Part shown: piece after piece, positions 1 to 8,152 of the stretch
Numbering within the stretch: the first letter of the stretch is position 1
Layout of the letters: every line of letters starts with the position of its first letter
DNA from: an uncultured Collinsella sp.
Lineage (GTDB): Bacteria > Actinomycetota > Coriobacteriia > Coriobacteriales > Coriobacteriaceae
NCBI GenBank assembly: GCA_902470835.1
Contig: CABRHR010000002.1
Span: forward strand, 1 to 55,204
Direction: 5' to 3'
Length of the DNA: 55,204 bases
Made by a program: the position numbers and the translations under genes
The notes under the pieces: generated by a model
Told to the model about the DNA's origin: nothing
What the model saw: the letters and a program-made list of their open reading frames with translations, nothing else
Database searches by the model: none

Positions 1-53
1 GCACAACCTTGCCAAGGTTGGGGTCGCGGGTTCGAGCCCCGTTGTCCGCTCCA
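1..53 (+). tRNA. tRNA-Gly (GCC), 5' end missing
   Basis: Only the 3' two thirds are present because the contig begins inside the gene. The anticodon stem CAACC/GGTTG encloses loop TTGCCAA, giving anticodon GCC. A T arm with TTCGAGC loop follows, then the acceptor 3' strand TGTCCGC, discriminator T and an encoded CCA at 51-53. Confidence 0.93.
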
Positions 54-56
54 TTT

Positions 57-131
57 GGGCGTTTAGCTCAGGGGGAGAGCGCTTCCCTGACACGGAAGAG
101 GTCAGAAGTTCAAATCTTCTAACGCCCACCA
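57..131 (+). tRNA. tRNA-Val (GAC)
   Basis: This is a complete 75-nt cloverleaf. The acceptor starts GGGCGTT and pairs with AACGCCC near the 3' end. The anticodon stem CTTCC/GGAAG holds loop CTGACAC, so the anticodon is GAC. CCA is encoded at 129-131. It follows tRNA-Gly by 3 nt and is probably co-transcribed with it. Confidence 0.95.
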
Positions 132-140
132 AATGTTCGC

Positions 141-177
141 AGCTCAGAGGCTATGTCCTCTGGGCTGTTTTGTTTTG
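141..177 (+). terminator. Rho-independent terminator of the tRNA operon
   Basis: AGCTCAGAGG (141-150) pairs with CCTCTGGGCT (157-166) with one G-U pair and a 6-nt loop, followed by a T-rich tract TTTTGTTTTG. It lies directly after the tRNA genes. Confidence 0.9.
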
Positions 178-491
178 CTACCAAGCACGCCGCCAAATAA
201 GCCACCAAATATTGATCCAAGGTCCGTACGCGATGGCCTTCGCATCCCGTAGAGGTGCCGGCAGATTGCATACGTCCTGGCCGATCGTGACCGCAACATG
301 TTGGTCAAGCATAATCTTTTGGATTCTTTTGGCGTGAGTGGCTTGGTTTTGGTAGGATTTGTCAGCGGCTTGACTAAGGGGGTTTTATAACTGCCATGCA
401 GGTAGCCGTGTTGGTAACGTTTTACCGACTTGCCAAGAACCCCTCATAATTAATGCGTCTGCAAAATGACTAATTGCTTTGACCTGCTGAA
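178..491. other. Unassigned intergenic stretch before nrdD
   Basis: No convincing gene is seen. On the minus strand the reading frame from about 382 to 179 is open for some 65 codons (including TIGQDVCNLPAPLRDAKA) but has only an internal ATG without a Shine-Dalgarno and matches no family I recognise. It may be a decayed gene fragment. The DNA becomes AT-rich towards the nrdD promoter. Confidence 0.4.
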
Positions 492-539
492 ACACTATAT
501 GTTGTGTTTGACCTAAAAAAAGAATACAGGATATAGATG
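492..539 (+). promoter_or_regulatory. Tandem NrdR boxes over the nrdD promoter
   Basis: ACACTATATGTTGTGT (492-507) is a nearly perfect match to the NrdR consensus acaCwAtATaTwGtgt. Exactly 32 bp further on, 524-539 keeps the core (C-w, ATAT, w-G; 10 of 16 positions). Three helical turns is the usual NrdR spacing. A promoter, TTGACC (508-513), 18 bp, TATAGA (532-537), lies between and over the boxes, so bound NrdR would block RNA polymerase. Inference: NrdR represses the class III reductase when dATP is high. Confidence 0.8.
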
Positions 540-763
540 CCTCTTTGTCGTATGATAGATGGCGGACAGAGAACGAGAACCTTATTCGCCCCATTTGGAT
601 AGATCTTTGAGCCCCTTGATTGGCTGCGAGGATTGTCCGCATGAGGGACTATGGTTATCGAGAACACAGATTGCGCGACGGCGCCGCAAGACAGGGGCAC
701 GCCCTGCCGGGCATCGTTTGGCTCTGAAGCGCAATGAGACTACGACGCGAAAGAGGCAAGAGG

Positions 764-2986
764 ATGAAGATCATCAAGCGCAGCGGCACCGAGGTTGTCT
801 TTGACATCGATAAGATCGTTAATGCCATCCGCGCCGCAAACTTGGAGGTCGAGGAGAGTTCTCGTCTTACCGACCGCCAGGTGGTTTACGCGGCACAAAA
901 CGTCGCCGAGGCATGCGAGAACGCGGGCCACACCGTGTCGGTCGAGGAGATTCAGGATCTGGTCGAGGACGAGATTATGCGTCTCGACTGCTACGAGGTC
1001 GCTCGCCATTACATCATCTATCGCTATGTTCAGAGCCTGAAGCGCCAGAAGAACACGACCGACGACAAGATTCTGTCGCTGATCGAGTGCAACAACGAAG
1101 AGGTCAAGCAAGAGAACTCCAACAAGAACCCGACCGTCAATTCCGTTCAGCGTGACTACATGGCCGGCGAGATCTCCAAGGACCTGACTCAGCGTGTGCT
1201 GCTGCCCCAAGAGATCGTGGATGCCCATAATGAGGGCCTGATTCATTTCCACGATTCGGATTACTTTGCCCAGCACATGCACAACTGCGATCTGGTGAAC
1301 CTGGAGGACATGCTCCAGAACGGCACTGTTATCTCGGGTACGCTGATTGAGAAGCCGCACAGCTTCTCGACCGCCTGCAACATCGCGACGCAGATCATCG
1401 CCCAGGTTGCTTCCTCCCAGTACGGTGGCCAGTCGATTTCGCTGACCCATCTTGCCCCGTTCGTCGAGGTGAGCCGTCAAAAGATTCGCGGCGAGGTCGC
1501 CCGCGAGCTCGAGGAGCTCGGCGTTTCCGCATCTCCCGAAAAGGTCCGCGAGGTCGTTGAGGACCGTCTGCGTGACGAGATTCGTCGCGGCGTCCAGACG
1601 ATCCAGTATCAGGTCGTGACGCTTATGACCACGAACGGCCAGGCGCCGTTCGTGACGGTCTTTATGTATCTTAACGAGGCCCGTACGCCTCAGGAGAAGC
1701 ACGACCTTGCCATGATCGTGGAGGAGACGCTTCGCCAGCGCTACGAGGGCGTTAAGAACGAGGCCGGCGTGTGGATTACCCCGGCGTTCCCCAAGCTCAT
1801 CTACGTGCTCGAGGACGATAACGTTCACGAGGATTCCCCGTACTTCTACCTGACTCAGCTGGCTGCGAAGTGCACCGCCAAGCGCATGGTGCCCGACTAC
1901 ATCTCCGAGAAGAAGATGCGCGAGCTCAAGCTGTCGAAGGGCGAGACCGCGGGCAACGGCGACTGCTATACCTGCATGGGTTGTCGCAGCTTCCTGACGC
2001 CCGACCGCTCCGGTAACGGATTTAACAACGTGGCCAACGCGCTGAACTATGACCCGAACAAGCCCAAGTACTACGGTCGCTTTAACCAGGGCGTTGTGAC
2101 CATCAACCTGCCCGATGTCGCGCTGAGCTCGCATCAGGACATGGACAAGTTCTGGAAGATCTTCGACGAGCGCCTTGAGCTGTGCCACCGCGCCCTGCTG
2201 TGCCGTCATGAGCGTCTGATGGGTACGCTTTCGGATGCCGCACCGATTCTTTGGCAGTACGGTGCCCTGGCTCGCCTTAAGAAGGGCGAGACGATCGACA
2301 AGTTGCTCGTGGGCGGTTACTCCACCATTAGTCTGGGTTATGCCGGCCTGTATGAGTGCGTTAAGTACATGACGGGCCACAGCCACACCGAGAAGGAGGG
2401 TACGCCCTTTGCCATGGCCGTCATGCAGCGCATGAACGACAAGTGCGCGGAGTGGAAGGCCGAAAGCGATATTGACTTCTCGCTGTACGGTACCCCGCTT
2501 GAGTCGACGACCTACAAGTTCGCCAAGTGCCTGCAGCGTCGTTTTGGCATCATCCCGGGCGTGACGGACAAGGGCTACATCACCAACAGCTACCACGTCC
2601 ACGTGTCCGAGGAGATCGACGCATTCGACAAGCTCAAGTTCGAGGGTATGTTCCAGCAGCTTTCGCCGGGCGGTGCTATCTCCTACGTTGAGGTCCCCAA
2701 CATGCAGGACAACCTCAAGGCTGTCATTCGCGTGATGCAGTACATCTACGACAACATCATGTACGCCGAGCTCAACACCAAGAGCGACTACTGCCAGGTG
2801 TGCGGTTACGACGGCGAGATCAAGATTGTCGAGGATGACGGCAAGCTGGTGTGGGAATGCCCCAATTGCGGCAATCGTGACCAGGAGAAGATGAATGTCG
2901 CTCGTCGTACGTGCGGCTACATCGGTACCCAGTTCTGGAACCAGGGCCGAACCGAGGAGATCCGCGACCGCGTGCTGCATCTCTAA
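764..2986 (+). CDS. nrdD: Anaerobic (class III) ribonucleoside-triphosphate reductase
   Basis: This is the large subunit that reduces ribonucleotides to deoxyribonucleotides without oxygen, using a glycyl radical. It is 740 residues, normal for the family. It begins with an ATP-cone domain (KIIKRSGTEVVFDIDKI) and continues into the ten-stranded barrel. Near the C terminus a zinc site of two CxxC pairs (CQVC, CPNC) precedes the glycyl radical motif RRTCGYIG, with the radical glycine near residue 718. I prefer the ATG at 764 over the in-frame ATG at 734, because AGAGG sits 7-8 nt upstream and the protein then starts MKIIKRSG as in relatives. NrdR boxes lie upstream and the activase gene nrdG is 426 bp downstream. 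Confidence 0.97.
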   Translation: MKIIKRSGTEVVFDIDKIVNAIRAANLEVEESSRLTDRQVVYAAQNVAEACENAGHTVSVEEIQDLVEDEIMRLDCYEVARHYIIYRYVQSLKRQKNTTDDKILSLIECNNEEVKQENSNKNPTVNSVQRDYMAGEISKDLTQRVLLPQEIVDAHNEGLIHFHDSDYFAQHMHNCDLVNLEDMLQNGTVISGTLIEKPHSFSTACNIATQIIAQVASSQYGGQSISLTHLAPFVEVSRQKIRGEVARELEELGVSASPEKVREVVEDRLRDEIRRGVQTIQYQVVTLMTTNGQAPFVTVFMYLNEARTPQEKHDLAMIVEETLRQRYEGVKNEAGVWITPAFPKLIYVLEDDNVHEDSPYFYLTQLAAKCTAKRMVPDYISEKKMRELKLSKGETAGNGDCYTCMGCRSFLTPDRSGNGFNNVANALNYDPNKPKYYGRFNQGVVTINLPDVALSSHQDMDKFWKIFDERLELCHRALLCRHERLMGTLSDAAPILWQYGALARLKKGETIDKLLVGGYSTISLGYAGLYECVKYMTGHSHTEKEGTPFAMAVMQRMNDKCAEWKAESDIDFSLYGTPLESTTYKFAKCLQRRFGIIPGVTDKGYITNSYHVHVSEEIDAFDKLKFEGMFQQLSPGGAISYVEVPNMQDNLKAVIRVMQYIYDNIMYAELNTKSDYCQVCGYDGEIKIVEDDGKLVWECPNCGNRDQEKMNVARRTCGYIGTQFWNQGRTEEIRDRVLHL

Positions 2987-2997
2987 TAACCATCCCA

Positions 2998-3135
2998 GGC
3001 TGCTCCGTAGCGACGCCCCGGACCTTTACTCGCTATTTCGGACAGTCCTGGCTCACGACGGAGGCGCCACTGGTGCCTCCTGTTCGTGCGGAACTCATAT
3101 CGAGCAAAGGTCCGGGGCGTCGCTACGGAGCAGCC
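2998..3135. repeat. 138-bp palindromic element between nrdD and nrdG
   Basis: A perfect 30-bp inverted repeat has arms 2998-3027 and 3106-3135; pairing continues inward with single mismatches (CCTTTACTCG versus CCTTTGCTCG). The centre carries a second hairpin (GAGGCGCCA/TGGTGCCTC, 3061-3079). There is no T-tract, so it is not a plain terminator, and no open frame suggests a transposase. It could be a miniature mobile element or a structured RNA. The 178 bases to 3313 hold nothing I recognise. Confidence 0.85.
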
Positions 3136-3313
3136 AAGTTGATGTAGCTGAGATGCAGCATGCAGTCTGCTCACTCCTCGAAGTTCTTAGTGGAAATAAT
3201 TTGAGCTGCAGCTGCGATTTACTTGCGATGGCGGTTGAGCCGCAACGAAGTATTTATTGGACCTCGAACCTTATACTCGATGTTCGCTTCGTTCATTGAG
3301 TTACCCTTTGCAT

Positions 3314-3397
3314 GAGGCCGGGACATATCGTCCCGCCCGCAGTTTCGCAGGCCGAAGGCCGAGAATGTTTGAGGATGGGATGATATGTCCCGGCCTC
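3314..3397. repeat. Palindrome directly before the nrdG ribosome-binding site
   Basis: GAGGCCGGGACATATCGTCCC (positions 3314-3334) pairs with 3377-3397 over 21 bp with one G-U pair; the loop is 42 nt. The right arm ends a few bases before the GGGAGAG Shine-Dalgarno of nrdG (ATG at 3413), so folding of the mRNA could influence nrdG translation (inference). Confidence 0.8.
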
Positions 3398-3412
3398 CCG
3401 GGAGAGTTACCT

Positions 3413-3994
3413 ATGAACTACGCGAACATTAAGTATTTCGACATTGCTGATGGGGAAGGCGTTCGTACTTCTCTGTTTGTGAGCGGGTGCCGTCGTGGGT
3501 GCAAGAATTGCTTTAACTCTGTCGCGTGGGACTTTGCTGCGGGCGAGCCGTTCGATCGCGCCGTCGAGGATAAGATTATCGAGAGTCTTGACCATCCCTT
3601 TATCGATGGCCTGACGATTCTGGGCGGCGAGCCCATGGAGCCCGAGAATCAGGCGGGGCTTGTTGACTTTATCGAACGCGTGCGTGCGGCCTATCCTGCG
3701 GGGTCGGGCAAGACCATTTGGTGCTTTACCGGCGACGTGCTCGAGGAGCTTATGCCGGGTGGTCGCCACCACACCGAGGTGACGGACCGTATCCTTGCCT
3801 GCCTCGATATGTTGGTGGATGGCCCGTTTGTTCAGGATCTGTACGATATCTCATTGCGCTTTAGGGGCTCGAGTAACCAGCGTGTGATCGATATGAACGC
3901 TACGCGCGACCGTGCTGAGCGCGAGGGCGTTGCGCTTTGTGATGCGGTTGAACTTTGGCGTGATGATCCGGTCTATTCGACCCATACTATGTAG
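3413..3994 (+). CDS. nrdG: Anaerobic ribonucleotide reductase activating protein
   Basis: A radical SAM activase of 193 residues that makes the glycyl radical on NrdD. The N-terminal part shows the [4Fe-4S] motif CX3CX2C in SGCRRGCKNCFN (near residues 26-34), then LGGEPM for SAM binding. The reading frame is open further upstream, but that part runs through the palindrome and has no homology, so I start at MNYANIKYFDIADGEG with GGGAGAG upstream. It pairs functionally with nrdD although 426 bp separate the genes. Confidence 0.95.
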   Translation: MNYANIKYFDIADGEGVRTSLFVSGCRRGCKNCFNSVAWDFAAGEPFDRAVEDKIIESLDHPFIDGLTILGGEPMEPENQAGLVDFIERVRAAYPAGSGKTIWCFTGDVLEELMPGGRHHTEVTDRILACLDMLVDGPFVQDLYDISLRFRGSSNQRVIDMNATRDRAEREGVALCDAVELWRDDPVYSTHTM

Positions 3995-4060
3995 CTTGTG
4001 GTCGATGCCAAAGGGCGTGGTACCATAGCGCGAACGTGAAATCGGAAAAGTGAGGCCCAG

Positions 4061-4618
4061 ATGGTCGATCAGGAAAAAGTCGAGGCCGCCATTAAGCTGT
4101 TGCTTGAGGGCATAGGCGAGGACCCAACTCGTGAGGGCCTGCTGGAGACCCCGGCGCGCGTTGCCCGTATGTATGGTGAGATCGCCGGCGGTATGGACCA
4201 GAGTGCCGAGGAGCACCTGTCCAAAACCTTTGCCGTCGCTTCGAACGACTTGGTTATCGAGCGCGACATCACGTTTTACTCGCTGTGCGAGCATCATCTG
4301 CTGCCGTTTTATGGCAAGGCTGCGATCGGCTATATCCCTAACGGTCGCGTGGCGGGTCTGTCTAAGCTCGCTCGCACGGTTGAAGTCTATGCCCGTCGTC
4401 TGCAGCTGCAGGAGCAGCTGTGTGCGCAGGTTGCCGACGCCCTCATGGATTATCTCGCTCCCCAGGGAGCGATTGTGCTCATGGAGGCTGAGCATATGTG
4501 CATGACCATGCGCGGCGTGCAAAAGCCCGGCACCAAGACCGTGACGCTCGCTCGCCGCGGCGTTTTTGAGACCGATCCCGCGCTCGAGGAGCGGTTCTTT
4601 AGGATGCTGGGCCGTTAG
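4061..4618 (+). CDS. folE: GTP cyclohydrolase I
   Basis: It converts GTP to 7,8-dihydroneopterin triphosphate, the first step of folate synthesis. It has 185 residues, typical length. Zinc ligands are visible as Cys76 and His79 in SLCEHHLLPF and Cys147 in EHMCMTMRG; the substrate loop GRVAGLSKLARTVE follows the first motif. It is first in an operon with an HD hydrolase (1-nt gap) and folB. The start ATG has GTGAGG upstream. Confidence 0.97.
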   Translation: MVDQEKVEAAIKLLLEGIGEDPTREGLLETPARVARMYGEIAGGMDQSAEEHLSKTFAVASNDLVIERDITFYSLCEHHLLPFYGKAAIGYIPNGRVAGLSKLARTVEVYARRLQLQEQLCAQVADALMDYLAPQGAIVLMEAEHMCMTMRGVQKPGTKTVTLARRGVFETDPALEERFFRMLGR

Positions 4619-4619
4619 C

Positions 4620-5201
4620 ATGAGGGTCGTCAACGACTTTACATCGAAGACCGATGAGGGGACGTCGCGTCGCGGCTTCATGGCTTCGGGCCTGGCCCCC
4701 TTTGGTGCCATGCCTCGCATTGATTACATTTGTGCCAACGGGCTGTTTCGGCGGCACCTGGGCAACATTGCGCAGTTGGAATCGGGACGCATCTTCTGCC
4801 GCCACGGTATTGACCATCTGCTCGATGTCGCTCGCATTATGTGGATCAAGAATCTCGAGGAACAGCTCGAATTTGACCGCGAGGTCATCTACGCCACGGC
4901 ACTTCTTCACGATATCGGCAAAGATGAACAGTATGAATCGGGTATATCCCATGATGTTGCGAGCGAACGCGTCGCTGATGCGATTCTCGGCGGTATGCCC
5001 GATGACGTGGCGTTTGAGCCGGCCGATGCCGCAGCCATTAAGACGGCCATTCTGGGCCATCGAAAGCTGCGCGTGAACAGCCAACCGCTTGAGCGTCTGC
5101 TCTATGCAGCCGACAAAGCGTCGCGCGCCTGCTTTGCATGCCCCGCGCGCAATGCTTGCAACTGGAGCGATGATAAAAAGAACCTGTCGATTCGCGTGTA
5201 G
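4620..5201 (+). CDS. HD-domain hydrolase in the folate cluster
   Basis: A metal-dependent phosphohydrolase of the HD superfamily, 193 residues. Motifs are RHGIDHLLDV for the first histidine, LLHDIGKDE for the HD pair and LYAADKASR for the last aspartate. The C terminus carries a cysteine group CFACPARNAC, possibly a metal site. It starts 1 nt after the folE stop, and folB follows 42 nt later. Inference: it may remove phosphates from dihydroneopterin triphosphate, a step with no fixed enzyme in many bacteria. The exact substrate cannot be read from the sequence. Confidence 0.85.
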   Translation: MRVVNDFTSKTDEGTSRRGFMASGLAPFGAMPRIDYICANGLFRRHLGNIAQLESGRIFCRHGIDHLLDVARIMWIKNLEEQLEFDREVIYATALLHDIGKDEQYESGISHDVASERVADAILGGMPDDVAFEPADAAAIKTAILGHRKLRVNSQPLERLLYAADKASRACFACPARNACNWSDDKKNLSIRV

Positions 5202-5243
5202 TTAGTTGCGCGGTCGGGGTTCTAAACGAAGGAGACGATCGCG

Positions 5244-5729
5244 ATGAGTAACAAGAAACTGCCCGAGAATGCAACCAAGACTGAAGGCGCCGAGCTCGCC
5301 CGCCGTGGAAGGGGCGAAATATCCACCGCAACGGCGGTGCCCCACGTGAGCTATGACGATCTGCGCCATGCCGATCGCATTACTATCGACGGTCTCGAGG
5401 TCTTTGCCAACCACGGCGTGTATCCCGAAGAGAACGCGCTGGGCCAGAAATTCATTGTGTCCTTGGTGCTCTATGCCGACTTGCGTGCAGCGGGGGAGCA
5501 CGATAACCTGGACGCCTCGATTGACTACGGCTCGGTGTGCCACGATGTCGATGGCTATCTGCGCGAGCATACGTTTAAGCTCATCGAGGCTGCAGCCGAG
5601 TGCGTGGCCCAGATGCTGCTACGTCGTTACCCCCTGCTGCTTGGCGTGCGCGTTAAGCTCGATAAGCCTTGGGCGCCCGTCGGTCTTCCCCTGGCAAGCT
5701 GCGGTGTCGAGATCGAGCGCGTGCACTAA
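5244..5729 (+). CDS. folB: Dihydroneopterin aldolase with N-terminal extension
   Basis: It cleaves dihydroneopterin to 6-hydroxymethyl-dihydropterin in folate synthesis. The catalytic domain (about residues 45-161) shows VFANHGVYPEE, FKLIEAAAE and KPWAPVGLPLASCGVEI. At 161 residues it is some 40 longer than usual; the additional N-terminal part is polar and probably unstructured. The start has GAAGGAGA at good spacing. It is the last gene of the folE operon; folK and folP are not in this window. Confidence 0.92.
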   Translation: MSNKKLPENATKTEGAELARRGRGEISTATAVPHVSYDDLRHADRITIDGLEVFANHGVYPEENALGQKFIVSLVLYADLRAAGEHDNLDASIDYGSVCHDVDGYLREHTFKLIEAAAECVAQMLLRRYPLLLGVRVKLDKPWAPVGLPLASCGVEIERVH

Positions 5730-5735
5730 CCGACT

Positions 5736-6512
5736 CTAGAGCTCGTTGGCGGGCGGTTTTTTGAGCCGCTGCGACAGAGCCCTGTTGTTGGGGCAGTACG
5801 TGTCGAGCAGCGCGTGAAACCGATGATTGTGGCTCGGCTCGAGCAGGTGGACGAGCTCGTGGGCGACAACCATGTCAAGGCACTCGACGGGGTAGGCGGC
5901 AAGTTCTCGTGCGATGCGAATGGCGCCGGTTTTGGGCGTGCACGAGCCCCAGCGCGTTTTCATGCTGCGCACGGAAACGCGGGAAACGGCGACACCCATT
6001 GCGATTTCGTATGCGTGCACAATATCGCGCAGTGCCGATGTGACCTCGGACGTATAGAGCTGGTCGATGTGGGTCTGGAGTTCTTTGGGGGTTAGGCCGT
6101 CGAGGGCTGTGCGCTGCTTTGCCTGCGTGCACCCACTTGGCTCGTCGGCGCCCATAAAACTTGCGAAGGTGGCCTGCTTGGGCCGCGGTGCGGGTGATAC
6201 AAAGTTGTGGTCGAGTGCATCCTGAACGGTGATGGGCTTGCCCCAAAGTGCAATGACGGACGAGGGGCTGAGTGGCTCTCGCGCCGTCGCCTGACGTTGC
6301 TCGCGCTGGGCAAGTCGGCTGATAATCCAGGCGCTGTTGCGCTTCACAAACGCTTCGATACGCTCGCGGGTGGCGCCGAGCGGTGCGCTGGCGTGGACCT
6401 CACCGCTCGATGTGACGCGTAGGTTGAAGTTCTTGACGCGCTTTTTGGTAACGACGACGGGGATGGGCGTCCCATCCGGTCGGGATACGGAAATCGTAAA
6501 CTGCTGCGTCAA
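5736..6512 (-). CDS. YgjP/SprT-like zinc metallopeptidase (DUF45)
   Basis: A predicted metal-dependent hydrolase of the M48-related YgjP family. The family signature TRWGSC is followed by VVAHELVHLLEPSHNHRFHALL, i.e. HExxH plus a downstream His. I choose the TTG at 6512 (minus strand) because GAAGGA lies 6 nt upstream; an in-frame ATG at 6545 lies inside a hairpin without a ribosome-binding site. The protein is then 258 residues. It ends 7 bp from folB, tail to tail. Confidence 0.85.
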   Translation of the reverse strand: MTQQFTISVSRPDGTPIPVVVTKKRVKNFNLRVTSSGEVHASAPLGATRERIEAFVKRNSAWIISRLAQREQRQATAREPLSPSSVIALWGKPITVQDALDHNFVSPAPRPKQATFASFMGADEPSGCTQAKQRTALDGLTPKELQTHIDQLYTSEVTSALRDIVHAYEIAMGVAVSRVSVRSMKTRWGSCTPKTGAIRIARELAAYPVECLDMVVAHELVHLLEPSHNHRFHALLDTYCPNNRALSQRLKKPPANEL

Positions 6513-6535
6513 AAGCGGTCCTTCAGATTGGGGAC

Positions 6536-6569
6536 GGGCCGGCATGTCGACCGTTCGGCATGCCGGCCC
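6536..6569. repeat. Hairpin between the dipeptidase and metallopeptidase genes
   Basis: Perfect 11-bp arms GGGCCGGCATG (6536-6546) and CATGCCGGCCC (6559-6569) with a 12-nt loop. There is no U-tract on either strand, so termination is uncertain; it lies just upstream of the leftward metallopeptidase gene and after the dipeptidase stop. Confidence 0.7.
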
Positions 6570-6586
6570 GCTCAAGGGATGTGAAA

Positions 6587-7600
6587 TTAATAACGCTCGA
6601 AGAAGGCAAGCACGTTGTCGCTGCAGAGCTTTTGCATCACGGTCTTGCCAAAATGCTTGGAAAGCATGTTCTGGAACTCGGGCATCTTGCTGGCATCGGA
6701 GAGGAAAGCGGGCACAGTGGCGCCGTCCCAGTCGCCGCCGAGCGCGATGACGTCCTCGCCGCCCAGGTCGAGCCAGTGCTCGATATGTGCCGCCAGCTGG
6801 TCGAAGGTGACGTCTACGGCGGTCTTGTCGGTTGCGTCGTTGGAAAGGAACTCGCCGCAGTAGTTGAGGCCGACGATACCGCCCATGTCGCGAATGGTGC
6901 GGAACTGGTCGTCGGTGAGGTTGCGCTTGACGCCACAAACCGCACGGGAGTTGGAGTGGCTGGCGACGAAGGGGCGCGTGGCGTGGGCGGCGACCTCGTC
7001 AAAGCACTCATCGTTGAGGTGGGAGACGTCGAGTACCATGCCGGCGTGCTCCATCTGCGTAAGTGCCTCGATGCCGGCGGCGGTGAGGCCGGCGTGGGTA
7101 TCGTGTCCGCTCGCGAGCGGTCCCTGCGCGTTCCAGCTGAGTGATGACATGAGTACGCCCAGGCTCTTGAGCACCTCGATCAGCGCGGGGTCCTCGGCAA
7201 AGAACGTGGCGTTTTCGATGGTGTGGATGCAAGCGACCTTGCTGTCCTTGAGTGCGGGGCGAATGTCTGCGGCGCTGCGCACGTTGACCATGCGGTCGTG
7301 GTTGAGCATTGCCTGGCCGCTCATATGCGCCATGATTTGCGCCTGGAAGCGCGCGGCGTGGGCGGCGGGAATCTCATCGGGGACAAACGTGGCGAAGCAC
7401 TGTGCCCATGGCGTGTTGCCGATCTTTGCGAGCGAGATGGCGCAGGCGTTGCCCTCGATGAGGTCGAAATCTTGCGGATGCGTTTCGTCGCCGGGGAAAT
7501 AACCGTCGGTGCCGGCGGTAAAGCGCAGGTCGAGATCGAGCGTGGCCCAGCCGATGCGGTCGGCGGTGTCGCAGTGTAGGTCAAATACGGGATATGCCAT
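6587..7600 (-). CDS. Membrane dipeptidase (peptidase M19)
   Basis: A renal-dipeptidase-type zinc hydrolase that splits dipeptides, often with broad stereospecificity. It has 337 residues. The N terminus gives the metal-binding HxD in FDLHCDT, and the middle gives LDVSHLND and FVASHSNSRAVCG as histidine ligands. GGAGGAACC precedes the ATG at 7600 (minus strand). No signal peptide is seen, so it is probably cytoplasmic. It is followed by a hairpin and the metallopeptidase gene on the same strand. Confidence 0.93.
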   Translation of the reverse strand: MAYPVFDLHCDTADRIGWATLDLDLRFTAGTDGYFPGDETHPQDFDLIEGNACAISLAKIGNTPWAQCFATFVPDEIPAAHAARFQAQIMAHMSGQAMLNHDRMVNVRSAADIRPALKDSKVACIHTIENATFFAEDPALIEVLKSLGVLMSSLSWNAQGPLASGHDTHAGLTAAGIEALTQMEHAGMVLDVSHLNDECFDEVAAHATRPFVASHSNSRAVCGVKRNLTDDQFRTIRDMGGIVGLNYCGEFLSNDATDKTAVDVTFDQLAAHIEHWLDLGGEDVIALGGDWDGATVPAFLSDASKMPEFQNMLSKHFGKTVMQKLCSDNVLAFFERY

Positions 7601-7720
7601 GGTTCCTCCGGTTGCAGCGTTTCTTTGCAAACTGTCTTTGAATTGTATGACTAGGGTATAGTTAGCGCCATATGTTCACGGCGGCCCGCGTTGTGCGCCG
7701 CCCTTATCACGGAGGTTACC

Positions 7721-8149
7721 ATGTCCAACCAGGGCAAGAAGGTCAAGACCCATTATCGCGGCACGCTCGATGACGGCACGCAGTTCGATAGCTCCTACGA
7801 TCGCGGCGAGCCGCTGGAGTTCACTTGCGGCGCCGGTCAGATGATCAAGGGCTTCGACGCCGCTGTTGTCGACATGCAGGTGGGCGAGAAGAAGACCGTG
7901 CACATTCCTGCTGCCGATGCCTACGGCGAGCACAACCCCGAGATGGTCCTGACCTTCCCGGCCGAGCAGGTTCCCAATATCGAGCAGATCGAGAAGGGCA
8001 TGAAGCTCTTCCTGTCCACGCCGAGCGGCATGCCCGTCCCTGCTGTGGTCATCGACGTAACGCCCGAGGCCGTGACGCTCGACGCCAACCACGAGCTGGC
8101 CGGCAAGGATCTCAACTTCGATATCGAACTCGTCGAGGTCGAGGGTTAG
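7721..8149 (+). CDS. FKBP-type peptidyl-prolyl isomerase, SlyD-like
   Basis: A prolyl isomerase and chaperone of 142 residues. The FKBP core shows GTLDDGTQFDSS, GAGQMIKGFDAAVVDM, GEKKTVHIPAADAYG and a final LNFDIELVEVEG; the insert-in-flap region lies between. Unlike E. coli SlyD it lacks the histidine-rich C-terminal metal tail. GGAGG lies 5 nt before the ATG. A UreE-like gene begins 3 nt after its stop, which suggests one transcript and a joint role in metal-centre assembly (inference). Confidence 0.93.
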   Translation: MSNQGKKVKTHYRGTLDDGTQFDSSYDRGEPLEFTCGAGQMIKGFDAAVVDMQVGEKKTVHIPAADAYGEHNPEMVLTFPAEQVPNIEQIEKGMKLFLSTPSGMPVPAVVIDVTPEAVTLDANHELAGKDLNFDIELVEVEG

Positions 8150-8152
8150 AGT

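Noticed and set aside
121..215. Possible phage attachment repeat: tRNA-Val end GCCCACCAAATGTT echoed by GCCACCAAATATT near 201
   Set aside because: The match is short and imperfect and there is no integrase or phage gene nearby.
559..804. 81-codon frame between the NrdR boxes and nrdD
   Set aside because: Overlaps the nrdD start, has no Shine-Dalgarno and arginine-rich low-complexity translation.
740..2980. 746-codon open frame on the minus strand opposite nrdD
   Set aside because: It mirrors nrdD codon for codon; GC-rich third positions suppress stops on the other strand. No family resemblance and no ribosome-binding site.
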